Shown here: positions 37,878-47,383 of the stretch, one piece after another
Position numbering within the stretch: position 1 is the stretch's first letter
How the letters are laid out: the number at the start of each line of letters is the position of its first letter
DNA from: Gaiellasilicea sp963791905
Lineage (GTDB): Bacteria; Actinomycetota; Thermoleophilia; Gaiellales; Gaiellaceae
DNA: 64,000 nucleotides
Assembly (NCBI GenBank): GCA_963791905.1
Contig: CAWBTX010000004.1
Location: 434,001-498,000, forward strand
Reading direction: 5' to 3'
Position numbers and translations under genes: made by a program
Notes under the pieces: generated by a model
Told to the model about the DNA's origin: nothing
Database searches by the model: none
The model's input: only the letters and a program-made list of their open reading frames with translations

Positions 37878-38491
37878 CGCCTCAGCTCGGCCTCGATCGC
37901 GGCCTCCAGCTCCTCGGGCTTGAAGCCGTCCGGGCCACGCTCACCCTGGAACGCGACCCGGCCGTCGCGGCCGACCAGATACAGCCGGTCGGGCCAGCCG
38001 CCGTACGCGAGCGCGACCTCGTCGTCGACGTCGTCGAGCAGGGTCGGGATGCGCGTCCGCAGCCGCATGGCGCAGGCATCGGCAGCCGCGGCCCGCTCCT
38101 CGAGCGAGACGGGGTCGACGAGGGCGATGCCTTCGCCGCGGTTCTCCTCGAGCACCCAGCCGTCCTCCGGATGCGCCTCGCGGATGTAGACGATGAAGAA
38201 CGCGACCTCGTCGCGATGGCGGTCGTAGAGCTCCTCCAGCTCGCCCAACTGGCGGCGGAAGGGCGGTCAGGTGTACGAGCCGAAGACGAGCGCGACCGGG
38301 CGCTCGCCCACGAAGTCGGCGAGCGCGACCCGGCCAGCGCCGTCGAGGCGAGGCAGGTCGAACGGGAAGGCGGGGTCGCCGGGCGAAAGCTCGGGCGTCA
38401 TCAGCCCGCGGTAGAACGGCGAGGACATCACGTCGCCGAGCCGCAGCGGCGAGTCGGCGGGGGTCGGCGGCTCAGTCGGGGACGAGCTCAC
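37874..38491 (-). CDS. Iodothyronine-deiodinase-family thioredoxin-fold protein, candidate selenoprotein (in-frame TGA)
   Basis: One uninterrupted frame of 206 codons except for a single TGA (38269-38267) at codon 75, exactly at the catalytic position: ALVFGSYT-[TGA]-PPFRRQLGELEELYD. Vertebrate deiodinases have Sec here in FGS-x-T-U-PPF. The rest matches the family closely: IVYIREAHPEDGW at 100-112 (animal enzymes read VYIDEAHPSDGW), VALAYGGWPDRLYLVGRDGRV near 165, and a C-terminal EELEAAIEAEL helix. A short hairpin that fits the bacterial SECIS rule follows the TGA. The product would be a 205-residue redox enzyme with Sec; bacterial substrates are unknown. GTG 38491 overlaps the desaturase 3' end by 20 bases. 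A base-call error for a Cys codon is the alternative. Confidence 0.82.
38228..38269 (-). promoter_or_regulatory. Candidate bacterial SECIS element of the deiodinase-like gene
   Basis: The TGA codon is followed, 24 bases later, by GAGCT-GGAGG-AGCTC: a 5-bp stem with a 5-base loop starting with G. Known bacterial SECIS elements have a small upper stem, a G in the first two loop positions, and about 16-37 bases between UGA and loop; here the loop begins 30 bases after TGA. The stem also follows from Glu-Leu codons, so chance is possible. Found by eye, not by a covariance search. Confidence 0.5.
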
Positions 38492-39404
38492 GGCGACGTT
38501 GCAGCTCCTTCGCCGGTTCCATCACCTTCCAGGCGAGACCGAGGCGGCGCATCAGGCGGATCGCGAGGCCGCCGAGGTCGAGCTCCCAGGGCCGCAGGCC
38601 GTGGAACGCGGATGACGGGAACGCGTGATGGTTGTGGTGCCAGGACTCGCCGAGCGAGATCCACGACAGCCACCAGACGTTCCGCGACTCGTCCTTGACG
38701 CGGAATCGGCGCGAGCCGACGAAGTGGCAGACCGAGTTCACCGACCAGGTGATGTGGTGGAGGAGGAAGATCCGGATCAGGCCGCCCCAGAAGAGCGCCT
38801 GGAACGCTGCGCCGAGCGTGCCGCCCCAGACCCAGCCGGCGGCGAACGGAAGCGCGAGCGAGAGGGCGACCCAGAGGCCGAACGTCCGCGAGATCAGCAC
38901 CATGCCCCGGTCGGCCAGCAGGTCCTTCGCGTACTTCGTCCATTCGGCGCGGCCGACATTCCTGAAGAGCCAGCCGACGTGCGCGTGCCAGAGGCCGGCG
39001 ATCTTGTCCCGCGCGCCCTCCCCGAAGCCGGCATGCGGCGAATGCGGGTCACCCTCGCGATCGGCGAAGTTGTGATGCTTGCGGTGGTCGGAGACCCACC
39101 TGATCACGGGGCCCTGTACCGCCATCGACCCGAGGACGGCGAGCCCGTACCGGATCGGCCGGAAGGTCTCGTACGACCGGTGCGTGAAGAGGCGGTGGAA
39201 GCCGATCGAGATGCCGAGGCAGGTCAGGACGTAGCCGACGACGAGGATCGCGATGTCGCGCCACGTGATCAGCTGCCCCCAGAGGAAGAAGACCGACGCC
39301 AGAAAGCCTGCAAACGGCACGGTTACGCCGACGAGGTTGAGGGTCTTCTGACCCCTGCTCATCTCCAGGAGGGCGTCGTCTGCGGTTGTCTCGGCGGTCG
39401 TCAC
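38472..39404 (-). CDS. Acyl-CoA / fatty-acid delta-9 desaturase
   Basis: Membrane di-iron desaturase of 310 residues, intact. Three histidine boxes: HRLFTH near residue 70, HRKHH near 107, and HHNHH near 258. Helices VGVTVPFAGFLASVFFLW and IAILVVGYVLTCLGI flank the first box. It puts a double bond in saturated acyl chains of the membrane. GTG 39404 faces livG with a 61-base divergent spacer. Its 3' end contains the start of the deiodinase-like gene, so both are probably co-transcribed. Confidence 0.9.
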   Translation of the reverse strand: MTTAETTADDALLEMSRGQKTLNLVGVTVPFAGFLASVFFLWGQLITWRDIAILVVGYVLTCLGISIGFHRLFTHRSYETFRPIRYGLAVLGSMAVQGPVIRWVSDHRKHHNFADREGDPHSPHAGFGEGARDKIAGLWHAHVGWLFRNVGRAEWTKYAKDLLADRGMVLISRTFGLWVALSLALPFAAGWVWGGTLGAAFQALFWGGLIRIFLLHHITWSVNSVCHFVGSRRFRVKDESRNVWWLSWISLGESWHHNHHAFPSSAFHGLRPWELDLGGLAIRLMRRLGLAWKVMEPAKELQRRRELVPD

Positions 39405-39465
39405 GGGCCAGCAGAGTAACCGCTTGCCTGGCTTCGGCCGCGACCCTTAGGGTACGCCGACCCTC
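39405..39465. promoter_or_regulatory. Divergent desaturase-livG promoter region
   Basis: On the plus strand TTGCCT (39424-39429) and TAGGGT (39448-39453) are separated by 18 bases and lie 12 bases upstream of livG, a fair sigma-70-type promoter. The -10 overlaps an AGGGT...ACCCT inverted repeat that could be an operator. The minus-strand promoter must lie in the same 61 bases but is not clear. Confidence 0.4.
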
Positions 39466-40246
39466 ATGGCCCTCCTCTCCCTGCGCAACGTCACGCGGCG
39501 GTTCGGCGGCATCGTCGCGCTCGACGGTGTCTCGTTCGACGTGCAGGAGGGGCAGATCGCCGGGCTGATCGGCCCGAACGGCGCCGGCAAGACGACCGCG
39601 TTCAACGTCATCACGCGGCTCTACACGCCGAACGAGGGCGAGGTCGAGTTCGCGGGCGAGAACCTGCTCAAGGCGCCGGTGCACGGCATTGTCCGACGCG
39701 GCATCGCGCGGACGTTTCAGAACGTCGAGCTCTTCAAGACGATGACCGTGCTCGACAACGTGCTCGTCGGTGCGCACACCCGTGGCCGGCATGTCGAAGA
39801 GCAGGCCATGGACGCGATCGAGTACGTCGGCCTCGCCCGCGTCGCCGCACGACCGGCGGCGGGGCTGCCGTTCGGCACGCTCAAGCGCATCGAACTGGCC
39901 CGCGCGCTCGTCGCCCAGCCGAAGCTGCTCCTGCTGGACGAGCCTGCGGGCGGCCTCAACCACGAGGAGGTCGAGGAGCTCGGGCGCTTCATCCGGCAGA
40001 TCCGCGACGACCGGAAGCTCACGATCCTGCTGGTCGAGCACCACATGAACCTCGTCATGGGCATCTCCGACCACGTGCACGTGCTCAACTTCGGCCGCAT
40101 GATCGCCGACGGCCCGCCGGCCGACGTGCGCGCCGACCCGGCCGTGATCGAGGCCTACCTCGGCACCGACGAGGAACCCGTGCGGCCCGCGCCGGTCGCC
40201 GTCGCGGACCAGCCGCCGCCCCGCCAGCCCGAGGCAGAGGAGCCGG

Positions 40247-40260
<14 letters not shown>
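39466..40260 (+). CDS. livG: Branched-chain amino acid ABC transporter ATP-binding protein LivG
   Basis: 264 residues, intact. Walker A GPNGAGKTT, FNVITRLYTPNEGEVEF, IARTFQNVELFKTMTVLDNVLVGAH (LivG signature), the C-loop as LPFGTLKRIELARALV, Walker B LLLLDEPAGGLN, H-loop VEHHM. A Pro/Glu-rich tail (about residues 235-264) is longer than normal. Its last 14 bases overlap livF. First gene of livGFHM; the binding protein is likely the LivK-type product at 18.2 kb. Confidence 0.93.
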
Positions 40261-40953
<693 letters not shown>

Positions 40954-40959
40954 GGACAG

Positions 40960-41844
40960 ATGACCGAGTTCTTCCAACAGGTCGTCTCGGGTCTGGCAAC
41001 GGGGTCGATCTACGCCGCGCTCGCGCTCGCGCTCGTGCTGATCCACCGCGCCACCGGCGTGATCAACTTCGCACAGGGCGAGATGGCGATGTTCACGACG
41101 TACATCGCCTGGACGCTGACGGCGAACCACGGTTGGAACGACTGGCTCGCCTACGTCGCGACGCTCGTCTTCGCCTTCGCTCTCGGCCTCGCGATCGAGC
41201 GCGTCGTCATCCGGCCGGTCGAGGGCGGCTCCCTGCTCACGATCGTGATCATCACGATCGGGCTCGTGCTGATCTTCAACGGCCTCGCCGCCTGGATCTG
41301 GACGGCCGAGGTGCGCTTCTTCCCGAGCCCGTTCCCGAACGAGACCGTGAACATCGGCGACGTGGCGATCTCCGTGATCGATCTCGGCACGATCGCGGTC
41401 GTCGGCGTCATGGTCGCCGCGCTCTGGGCGTTCTTCCAGTTCACGAAGATCGGCCTGGCACTGCGCGCCTCCGCGCTGAACCCGGACGCGAGCCGCCTCG
41501 TCGGCGTGCGCGTGGGGTGGATGCTCGCGATCGGTTGGGGCCTCGCGGCGATGCTCGGCGCAGTTGCCGGGATCCTCACCGCGCCGACGACGACGCTCGA
41601 CCCGACGATGATGCAGGCGACGCTCATCTACGCCTTCGCCGCGGCGGTGCTGGGCGGGATCGACTCGCCGTTCGGCGCCGTCGCCGGCGGGCTCCTCCTC
41701 GGCGTCGGGCTCAACCTGCTCGGCAACTACATCGACTTCATCGGCGCCGACCTCCGCCTGCCCGCGGCGCTCCTGATCATCCTCGTCGTCCTGCTCGTGC
41801 GCCCGGCCGGGCTCTTCGGCAAGCCGATCGCGAGGCGCGTATGA
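40960..41844 (+). CDS. livH: Branched-chain amino acid ABC transporter permease LivH
   Basis: 294 residues, intact, about eight membrane segments. LATGSIYAALALALVLIHRATGVINFAQGEMAMF is the classic LivH start. LGLAIERVVIRPVEGGSLL and ALRASALNPDASRLVGVRVGWML (cytoplasmic loop that meets the ATPase) follow. The C-terminal domain has GGIDSPFGAVAGGLLLGVGLN. Coupled to livM by ATGA. Confidence 0.92.
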   Translation: MTEFFQQVVSGLATGSIYAALALALVLIHRATGVINFAQGEMAMFTTYIAWTLTANHGWNDWLAYVATLVFAFALGLAIERVVIRPVEGGSLLTIVIITIGLVLIFNGLAAWIWTAEVRFFPSPFPNETVNIGDVAISVIDLGTIAVVGVMVAALWAFFQFTKIGLALRASALNPDASRLVGVRVGWMLAIGWGLAAMLGAVAGILTAPTTTLDPTMMQATLIYAFAAAVLGGIDSPFGAVAGGLLLGVGLNLLGNYIDFIGADLRLPAALLIILVVLLVRPAGLFGKPIARRV

Positions 41845-42994
41845 GCCGTCTCGGGCTCAGCCGTCTCGGGCTCAGCCGGCTCGACGCGATCAAGATCGCG
41901 CTGTTCCTCCTCGCCGCGGTCGCGCTCATGTTCCTCCCGCGGTTCGTCAGCGACTTCCGCGCGCAGCAGTTCGCCTACGTCGGCATCTACCTGATCGCGC
42001 TGCTCGGTCTGCAAGTCCTCACCGGCTTCACCGGCCAGATCTCGCTCGGTCACGGGGCCTTCATGGCGATCGGCGGCTACACGACGGCGATCCTGATGTC
42101 GAACTCAGGACCCGCCGCTCGAGTTGCTCGGGCACCAGTTCACGAACGACGTTCGCGACCTCTGGACGATCCCTCTCGCCGGGCTCGTCGCCGGGACCAT
42201 CGGCTTCCTCTTCGGCTTCCCCGCTCTCAGGCTCACCGGCCTCTACCTCGCTCTCGCGACGTTCGCGATCGCCGTCGCCACGCCGGCGATCATCAGGAAG
42301 TTCGAGGACTTCACGGGCGGCGGCGCCGGGATCAACATCTTCGAGGTCGACACGCTCACCAGGCCGACCGAGACGACCGATCCCGATCACCTTCGAGACG
42401 GTCCGGGAGCCGATCCACATGCTCGGGTTCGAGATCGCGAGCTTCAACGAGTGGCTCTACTACCTGAGCTGGACGATCGCGCTCGTGATGTTCGTGGGCG
42501 CCTGGTTCATCCTGCGCGGTCGCGACGGGCCGGGCGTTCCGCGCGATCCGCGACAGCGAGCTCGCCGCCGCCTCCTCGGGCGTCAACCTCGCGACCTACA
42601 AGACGCTCGCCTTCGGGATCAGCGCCTTCTACGCGGGCGTCTCGGGATCGCTGCTCGCGATCGCGACGACGTTCGTCAACCCGGACACGTTCCCGATCAC
42701 GCTCTCGATCTTCCTGCTCGTCGGCGTCGTCGTCGGCGGGCTCGGCTCGCTCTGGCCGCTCGTCTTCGGCGCGATCTTCATCCACTTCATGCAGATCGAG
42801 TGGGCGCAGAACGCCGACAGCGCGGTGCCCGGACTTCCTGCCGATCGTCGGCGACCTCGACACGGACGTCCCCGGCGCGCCTGCGGTCGCGTTCGGCGTC
42901 GTCCTGATCCTCATCATGCTCGCCCTGCCGGGCGGGCGCCGCCGGTCTCTTCCGCCGGGTCGCGGCGATGCTGGCCACGCGCCGGGCGCGCTAA
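41841..42994 (+). CDS. livM: Branched-chain amino acid ABC transporter permease LivM, frameshifted
   Basis: About 383 residues. LIALLGLQVLTGFTGQISLGHGAFMAIGGYTTA is the LivM hallmark; LRLTGLYLALATFAIAVATP and GRAFRAIRDSELAAASSGVN (EAA-like loop) follow, then GGLGSLWPLVFGAIFI. The N-terminus repeats SRLGL twice through a 15-base tandem duplication of CGTCTCGGGCTCAGC near 41846-41876, an oddity of this copy. Indels near 42110, 42385, 42535, 42830 and 42940. Ends at TAA 42992. Confidence 0.9.
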
Positions 42995-43016
42995 GCCGCG
43001 CGTAAGCTCACGGAGC

Positions 43017-45373
43017 GTGACGGCCGCGAGAGCTCCTCGCCGCGCCGCTCGAGGACTGCTGGCGGCCGCGCGGTCGCAACGCCGCGGCGACGGGCTCGTC
43101 ACGTACTCGCCGAAGGTCTTCATCCCGCTGACGACGCTCTGCCGCGACGTCTGCGGCTACTGCACCTTCGCGCGGCCGCCGCGCCGCGGCGAGCGCGCGT
43201 ACCTGACCGAGGACGAGGTGCTCGAGATCGCGCGCGCGGGCGCCGCGGCCGGCTGCACCGAGGCGCTCTTCACCCTCGGCGACAAGCCGGAGCTCCGCTA
43301 CAAGGTCGCGCGGGAGGAGCTGCGCGCGCTCGGCTGCGAGACGACGATCGAGTACCTCGCGCGGGTCGCCCGGCTCGTGCTCGAGGAGACCGGGCTGCTG
43401 CCGCACCTGAACCCGGGAGTGATGTCGCGCGAGGAGCTCTCGCTGCTCCGGCCGGTCTCGGCGTCGATGGGGATCATGCTCGAGACGACGGCCGAGCGGC
43501 TCGCGGCGAAGGGCGGGCCGCACTGGGCCTCGCCGGACAAGCTGCCCGGCGCGGCGGCTCGAGACGATCGCGCTCGCCGGCGAGCTGCGGATCCCGTTCA
43601 CGAGCGGGATCCTGATCGGGATCGGCGAGACGCGGGAGGAGCGGCTCGAGGCTCTGGCAGCGCTCGCCCGAGCTGCACGAGCGGCACGGCCACCTGCAGG
43701 AGGTGATCGTCCAGAACTTCCGCGCGAAGCCGGGCACGCGCATGGCCGACCATCCCGAGCCCGAGCTCGACGACCACCTCTGGACGATCGCCGCGGCGCG
43801 GCTGCTGCTGCCCGAGCGACGTCTCGGTGCAGGCGCCGCCGAACCTCGCCTACGACGACTTCCCGCGTCTGCTCGACGCCGGCATCGACGACTGGGGCGG
43901 CGTCTCGCCCGTCACGATCGACCACGTCAACCCGGAGGCGCCGTGGCCCGAGCGCGAACGCGCTCGCGGCGGCGACGCGGTCGCGCGGGCTCGAGCTCGC
44001 CGCCGCGGCTCCCGGTCTACCCGCGCTACCTCGACTCCGAGTGGCTCGATCCGCGCGTGCTGCCGGCCGCGCTGCGCGTCGTCCGACGCGCTCGGGCTCG
44101 CGCGCGAGGACGGCTGGCATCCCGGGCGAGCGCGGCGGGGTGCCGTTCGCGATCCAGAGGACGCGCTGCCGGTCGACACGGCGGACGGCTCGGCGAGGAG
44201 GAGCTCGTCCGCCTCTTCCGCGCCCGCGGCGAGGAGCGGCAGCGCGTCTTCGCCGCCGCCGACCGGCTGCGCCGCGAGGTGTGCGGCGACGAGGTCACCT
44301 ACGTCGTCACGCGCAACATCCAGTACACGAACGTCTGCTACTTCCGCTGCGGCTTCTGCGCGTTCTCGAAGGGCCGGCTCGCGGCGAACCTGCGCGGCGC
44401 GCCGTACCTCGTCCCGCTGGAGGAGATCGTGCGCCGCGCCCGCGAGGCGTGGGAGCGCGGCGCGACCGAGGTCTGCCTCCAGGGCGGCATCCACCCGGCC
44501 TTCACCGGCGACTACTACGCGCGCGTCGTGGAGGCGATCCGCGACGCCGTGCCCGACCTCCACATCCACGCGTTCTCGGCGCTCGAGGTCTGGCAGGGGG
44601 CGGCGACGCTCGGGCTGCCCGCTCGACGAGTACCTCGCGCGGCTGCGCTCGCTCGGCCTCGGCTCGCTGCCCGGGACGGCGGCGGAGATCCTCGACGACG
44701 AGGTCCGCGAGCGTCATCTGCCCCGACAAGGTGACGACCGCGCAGTGGCTCGCGGTGCACGAGGCCGCGCACCGCGTCGGGCTGCGCTCGAACGTGACGA
44801 TGATGTTCGGCCACGTCGAGTCGCCACGGCACTGGGCGCGGCACCTGCTGCGGGCGAAGGAGCAGCAGCGCCTGTCGGGCGGCTTCACCGAGTTCGTGCC
44901 GCTGCCGTTCGTCCACATGGAGGCGCCGATGTGGCTGCAGGGGCGGGCGCGCTCGGGGCCGACGTTCGGCGAGACGCTCCTCGTCCACGCGGTCGCGCGG
45001 CTCGCGCTGCACCCCGAGATCACGAACATCCAGGTCTCGTGGGTGAAGCTCGGGCCGGAAGGCGTGGCGGCGGCGCTGCGCGCGGGCGTGAACGACCTCG
45101 GCGGCACGCTCATGAACGAGTCGATCTCGCGCGCGGCCGGCTCGGAGCACGGCCAGGAGATGCCGCCGGAGGCGATGGAGGCGCTGATCCGCGCGAACGG
45201 CCGCATCCCGCGGCAGCGGACGACGCTCTACGGCGAGGTCGCCGCCCGAGCGACGCGCGGCCTCGTTCGGCGCCGCGCCGCTCGCGGAGCCGCTGAACCC
45301 GCCGGTGAAGGACGCGAGGCTGAAGGCGCCGCCGCGGCTCGTCCGGCCGGGGCTGCTCGCGCGAGCCCGCTAG
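43017..45373 (+). CDS. fbiC: FbiC: fused CofG-CofH 5-deazariboflavin (FO) synthase, frameshifted
   Basis: Dual radical SAM enzyme that makes FO, the F420 chromophore, from a tyrosine-derived and a flavin-precursor substrate. About 785 residues. The N-terminal CofG half has the cluster motif CRDVCGYCTF near residue 45, GDKPELRYKVAREELRALG, VQAPPNLAY and DDWGGVSPVTIDHVNPE. A short linker leads to the CofH half with CYFRCGFCAF, CLQGGIHPAFTGDYYA, MMFGHVESPRHWARHL and GGTLMNESISRAAGSEHGQEM. No stop separates the halves in the corrected reading, as in actinobacterial FbiC. GTG 43017. Indels near 43555, 43670, 43822, 43975, 44085, 44130, 44620, 44715 and 45250. Confidence 0.92.
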
Positions 45374-45374
45374 C

Positions 45375-45399
45375 AGGGGCTGACCTTCCGCCAGCCCCT
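45375..45399. terminator. Bidirectional hairpin between fbiC and the MBL-like gene
   Basis: AGGGGCTG and its complement CAGCCCCT form a perfect 8-bp stem with a 9-base loop. It fills the 27 bases between the convergent stops of fbiC (45373) and the minus-strand gene (45401). There is no T-run on the plus side beyond CTCCT. Position strongly suggests a shared terminator. Confidence 0.6.
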
Positions 45400-45400
45400 C

Positions 45401-46009
45401 CTAATGGCCGCGGCGCACGATCCGCGGGATCCCGGCGAGCCAGCGCGGGATCCGCCGCCGCGCGTGCCGGATCGCATCGTCGACGGCGGCGGCGGTCTCC
45501 GTCCCGTGCAGGCCTTCTCCGTGCCCGACGAGCAGGTGCTCGGCGCCGAGGCCGGCGAGCCGTCGCGGCGGGATGAGGCGGAGCGCCGGGTGGACGCCGA
45601 CCGGCTCGTCGCCCGCGCGGAAGAACGGGATCGTCCCGAGCGCGTCGGCGCAGACGAGGACACGCGCGCTCCGGCCACCAGAGCGCGACCTCCTTCCAGA
45701 AGCGGTTGCGCACGACGGGCAGCACCTCGAACGGCGTGCCCGGCAGCTCCCGTGGCGACGACGTGGTGCGGCACGCCGAGCCGCGTGGCCAGCGCTGCCG
45801 CGGCGCGGTTGTGCCGGTCGAGCAGCTGGAGCACGCCGGCGGGCTCGCCGAGCGCGCGCACCGCTCCTCGACGCCCTCCGGCTCGATCGGATCGACGAGC
45901 CAGACGCGGCCGTCGACGACGAGCGCGTGCGACGCGCCTGTCGCCTCGGCGGCATTCTCGATCCAGCCGAGGCCGAACGTCGGTCTCGTCCGACGATGCG
46001 GACGCTCAC
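45401..46009 (-). CDS. Metallo-beta-lactamase-fold-like hypothetical protein, frameshifted
   Basis: About 200 residues. Readable pieces are ALVVDG and WLVDPIEPEGVEE, an LDRHNRD segment where MBL proteins carry their HxHxDH, TPFEVLPVVRNRFWKEVALWWPE, VLVCADALGTIPFFRAGDEP, LRLIPPRRLAGLGAEHLLVGHGEGLHG and a basic tail. The strand pattern and VGHGEGLHG fit an MBL-like hydrolase fold, but the metal motif is degraded to HNR, so catalysis is doubtful. GTG 46009 overlaps the FrnE-like stop (GTGA). Frame lost near 45675, 45755 and 45870. Function unknown. Confidence 0.6.
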   Translation of the reverse strand: MSVRIVGRDRRSASAGSRMPPRRQARRTRSSSTAASGSSIRSSRRASRSGARARRARRRAPAARPAQPRRGSAGHAARRAAPRRRHGSCRARRSRCCPSCATASGRRSRSGGRSARVLVCADALGTIPFFRAGDEPVGVHPALRLIPPRRLAGLGAEHLLVGHGEGLHGTETAAAVDDAIRHARRRIPRWLAGIPRIVRRGH

Positions 46010-46622
46010 GCGGCGCCGAGCTGCTCGAAGGCGCGCTCGAACGTCTCCTCCGGCTGCGCGCCGAGCACGAGCAGCCGGCGGTCGAGCAGGAAGGCGGGTA
46101 CGGCGTTCGCGCCGATGGGGACGGCCTGCCGCGTCGAGGCGGCCACGCGGTCGGCGTAACGCTCGCCGTCGAGCACGTCCTCGACGTCGTCGGCGGGCAG
46201 CTCGAGCTCGGCGGCGAGCTCGCGCAGCACGTCCGGATCGCCGATGTCCGCCCTCGTGCCAGTACGCGTCCATCAGCCGGTCGTGCGTCTCCTCGTGGCG
46301 GCCGAGGTCACGCGCGAGCTCCGTCAGCCGGAGCGCGCGCTTCGAGTTCGGGACGAGGTCGGGATGCGGGTTGTAGTCGCAGCCCGCGCGCGCGAAGAAG
46401 CGCGCGCATGTGCTCGGTCATGTCCTTCGCCGTAGCGCGCGAGCAGCTGCTCGCGCGGCAGCCCTTCCGCGGGTACTCCGGGTGCAGGTCGAACGGGAGC
46501 CAGACGCACCTCGGCGCCGAACCGGCGCCGCAGCCACGCGACCGTCGGCTGGGCCGCGCGACAGAACGGTCAGATGTAGTCGCTCCAGATCGTGACGCTG
46601 CGCCGCGGCTCCGCTCGCTCAT
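46006..46622 (-). CDS. FrnE/DsbA-like thiol oxidoreductase, candidate selenoprotein (in-frame TGA in the CxxC position)
   Basis: Thioredoxin-fold protein of about 205 residues. The active site reads TIWSDYI-[TGA]-PFCRAAQPTVAWL: TGA (46572-46570) replaces the first Cys of a CPFC motif, with family residues in the same frame on both sides, giving UPFC. Downstream: WLPFDLHPEYPRKGLPREQL, then LRELAAELELPADDVEDVL and the cis-Pro strand ANAVPAFLLDRRLLVLGAQP, all FrnE-like. Indels near 46612, 46509, 46425, 46400 and 46255 are of the usual kind and do not create the TGA. A SECIS-compatible hairpin follows. ATG 46622 overlaps the hisA stop. Alternatives are a Cys codon miscalled as TGA or an inactivated gene. 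Confidence 0.75.
46531..46572 (-). promoter_or_regulatory. Candidate bacterial SECIS element of the FrnE-like gene
   Basis: Eighteen bases after TGA, CAGCC pairs perfectly with GGCTG around the 11-base loop GACGGTCGCGT. The loop begins with G, holds GGTC, and starts 24 bases after the TGA, inside the 16-37 range known for bacterial SECIS elements. An inner CGA/TCG pairing could shrink the loop. Identified by eye; no folding energy was computed. Confidence 0.5.
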
Positions 46623-47360
46623 GTCTGCAGGCTAACGGCGTCCGCGAGCGTGAAACGCGCCGCGCCAGAGCGCCAGCCGACGACGGCGCCCTCGCAGCCG
46701 AGCTCACGCACGCGCCCGATGTCGTCGAGCGAAGCCGATGCCGCCGGCTGCGATCACGGGGAGGCCGGCAGGCGTTCCGCACCGCTGCGAGCAGCTCGAG
46801 ATCGGGGCCGGCCAGCGAGCCGTCGCGCCGCGTGCTCGTGACGAGCAGCCGTCGGACGCCGGCGTCGCGCGCAGCGGCGCGCGAGCTCGGCGGCCGTCGA
46901 ACCCGACTCGCGCAGCCCAGCCCTCGACCGCGACGCGGCCGTCGCGGACGTCGACGGCGACCACGAGCTTGTCGCCGAACCGCTCGGCTGCCTCGGTGAG
47001 CAGGCGTCGGTCGAGCGCGGCCGTGCCGACGAGGACGCGGGCGGCGCCGGCAGCGAGCGCCGCCGTCGATCGCAGCCGAGCGTTCGGTAGCCGCCGCCGA
47101 CCTGCACCGGGAGGGAGACTGCGCGCGCGACGCGTTCGACGAAGATCGAGCGACGGCTCACCGGAGAACGCGCCGTCGAGGTCGACGAGATGGAGCCACG
47201 AGGCGCCCTCGGACGCGAAGCGCTCGGCCGCGGCGACGGGATCGCCGCCTTCCACCGTCACGCGGCTCGGGATCGCCCTCGGCGAGGCGACGACCCGCCC
47301 TTCGAGGACGTCGATCGCCGGATAAACGGTGAACGACTGCTCAACTCGATGTGTTAGCAC
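46619..47360 (-). CDS. hisA: Phosphoribosylformimino-AICAR isomerase HisA, frameshifted
   Basis: ProFAR isomerase of histidine synthesis, about 240 residues, TIM barrel. FTVYPAIDVLEGRVV (first catalytic Asp), LHLVDLDGAFSG, LPVQVGGGYR, VLVGTAAL, VVAVDVRDGRVAVEGW (second Asp region), PVIAAGGIASLDDIG. The gene lies outside the main his operon and divergent from it. The only upstream start is GTG 47360, which sits inside the operator-like palindrome, so the message may be nearly leaderless. At least five indels interrupt the frame (near 47163, 47075, 46925, 46870, 46735). Its TGA overlaps the FrnE-like start. Confidence 0.88.
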
Positions 47361-47375
47361 GCTAGCATGCTAACA
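47352..47375. promoter_or_regulatory. Palindromic operator between hisA and yerC
   Basis: TGTTAGCA (47352-47359) and TGCTAACA (47368-47375) are perfect inverted repeats around eight bases. Inside are two overlapping 10-base sites, TAGCACGCTA and the perfect palindrome TAGCATGCTA. The element is AT-rich for this genome and lies in the divergent spacer of hisA and a TrpR-family gene, at the start codon of hisA and just upstream of yerC. TrpR-family operators are of CTAG-containing symmetric type, so binding by the adjacent YerC-like protein is likely. Confidence 0.7.
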
Positions 47376-47383
47376 TCGACGCA

